Shown: one piece after another, positions 63,235 to 64,000 of the stretch
How the letters are laid out: each line of letters opens with the position of its first letter
How positions within the stretch are numbered: position 1 is the stretch's first letter
Source of the DNA: a bacterium
Lineage (GTDB): Bacteria; Myxococcota_A; Polyangia; Nannocystales; Nannocystaceae
NCBI GenBank assembly: GCA_024742475.1
Contig: JANSYI010000001.1
Location: 248,001-312,000, forward strand
DNA length: 64,000 bases
Direction of reading: 5' to 3'
The notes under the pieces: generated by a model
The model's database searches: none
The model's input: only the letters and a program-made list of their open reading frames with translations
What the model was told of the DNA's origin: nothing
Translations under genes and position numbers: made by a program

Positions 63235-64000
63235 GTGGCCGTCGCGACCAACCTGCGCGAACAAAAGGTTGCCCGCATGGTCGAGCGCGAGGTCGGACCC
63301 GTCTGGGACGACCGCTTCGCTCGGCTGTTGTGGCGGCACCTGCCGCCGCTGCGCGAAGGGATGGTGCTCGACCTCCACAGCGGCGTCGGCAACACGATCG
63401 AGCAGCTGCTCACGCGCCTGCCGGCCTCCGTGCGCGTCCTCGGCCTCGAGCCGACCGAGGCCAAGCGCTCGCTCGCCAAGAGCAAGATCGCCCCGGAGTG
63501 GAAGAACCGGGTCTACCTCAAGGCCGAAGGCGCCGCCTCGGTGGCCGACATGGGCGACGCGCTGTACGACCTGGTCGTCGCCAACCTGGTGCTGAGCGAA
63601 GCTCACGACCTCTCCGAAGCGCTCGAGGGCCTCATCCGGGTAACGAAGCCTGGCGGCACGGTCATGGCCACGCTGCCCATGCACGGGACCTGGGCCGAGG
63701 CGGAGGATCTGCTGCGCGAGGTGCTTCGCGACGAGGGCCTCGACAAGGCCCAGAACCGACTGCGACGCATGGCTGGGCTCCGACCCACCGGGCCGTCGCT
63801 GGCGACCGTGCTCGGTGGCATCGGGCTCTCGCCGGCCCACTACGTCGTAGAGCAGGAGCGATTCACGCTGCTGTTCGGCTCGGGCCGCGAGTTCTTGTTC
63901 TCGCCCCTGGTCGAGCTGGGGCCGCTGCGCCTATGGAAAGCCGTGATCGAGAGCGAGGACGGCAACCCACAGCGGGCGTTCTTCCGGTTCAAGGAAGCCA
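63235..64000 (+). CDS. SAM-dependent methyltransferase (type 11-like), 3' end cut by window
   Basis: An open frame of 255 codons from the GTG at 63235 to the right edge without a stop. Motif I is MVLDLHSGVGNTIEQLL, followed by VLGLEPTEAKRSLAKSK. LYDLVVANLVLSEAHDL and VTKPGGTVMATLPM match later methyltransferase motifs. The HSGVG wording is unusual against the common GCG. The C-terminal part seen so far is an extra region of about 90 residues. The start lies five bases after the lipoprotein stop, so the two genes are likely cotranscribed. Confidence 0.75.
   Translation, partial: MAVATNLREQKVARMVEREVGPVWDDRFARLLWRHLPPLREGMVLDLHSGVGNTIEQLLTRLPASVRVLGLEPTEAKRSLAKSKIAPEWKNRVYLKAEGAASVADMGDALYDLVVANLVLSEAHDLSEALEGLIRVTKPGGTVMATLPMHGTWAEAEDLLREVLRDEGLDKAQNRLRRMAGLRPTGPSLATVLGGIGLSPAHYVVEQERFTLLFGSGREFLFSPLVELGPLRLWKAVIESEDGNPQRAFFRFKEA

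Overview
This window is a very GC-rich bacterial chromosome segment. Almost every codon ends in G or C. It looks like a myxobacterium, most likely the Nannocystis/Plesiocystis/Enhygromyxa branch. The reasons are the many secreted lipoproteins with Ser/Thr/Gly-rich linkers after the lipobox, two eukaryote-like Ser/Thr kinases, NtrC-type regulators, type 3 thrombospondin-repeat OmpA proteins, an ECF sigma factor with a membrane extension, and a type IB topoisomerase. The assignment is inferred from gene style, not from a marker gene. I see no rRNA, tRNA, CRISPR array, prophage or insertion sequence.

Layout. 1-9787 (minus strand): a regulator with a damaged NtrC-type ATPase, type II NADH dehydrogenase, a Rieske/glutamate-synthase-like fusion, a WPHHFD protein, oligoendopeptidase F, a methyltransferase and an edge-truncated M2 peptidase. 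9916-13681 (plus): a histidine kinase, an Rpn-family nuclease gene flanked by a duplicated kinase tail, and a receiver-PAS-kinase hybrid. 13720-21242: malic enzyme, a lipid kinase, small stress and membrane proteins and an orphan ABC ATPase. 21333-26074: an envelope thiol-redox set (double-DsbA lipoprotein, two TlpA-like lipoproteins, a large outer-membrane barrel). 26079-30960: a truncated receiver, an OmpA protein, a sigma factor fused to a membrane segment, and a Cys-rich lipoprotein.

30963-41883 is a signalling block. HPt, receiver and an intact NtrC-type activator are on the minus strand. Facing them is a plus-strand run: DUF481-like barrel, PAS histidine kinase, class III adenylate cyclase, Ser/Thr kinase with a degenerate receiver tail, LysM-FecR-barrel protein and a small membrane protein. 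Genes in this run overlap or nearly touch. A good -24/-12 (sigma-54) site and a 15-bp palindrome lie between the activator and the run, so the activator probably drives it. This is the best candidate for an undescribed system: one unit joining a two-component relay, cAMP, Ser/Thr phosphorylation and a wall/outer-membrane sensor.

41865-64000: a membrane/spermidine-synthase fusion, a PHA-system protein, two large lipoproteins, glutamate dehydrogenase, topoisomerase IB, a flavin-type oxidase-fold protein, and a glutathione-reductase-like gene behind a near-perfect sigma-54 promoter and an almost leaderless 27-codon ORF. Then come a second Ser/Thr kinase, FabV, a YciO-type protein, a glycosyltransferase-39-like membrane protein, an M24 aminopeptidase, a lipoprotein and an edge-truncated methyltransferase. 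Many starts lack a Shine-Dalgarno sequence and have a TANNNT box 5-10 bases upstream, which suggests leaderless transcription is common here.
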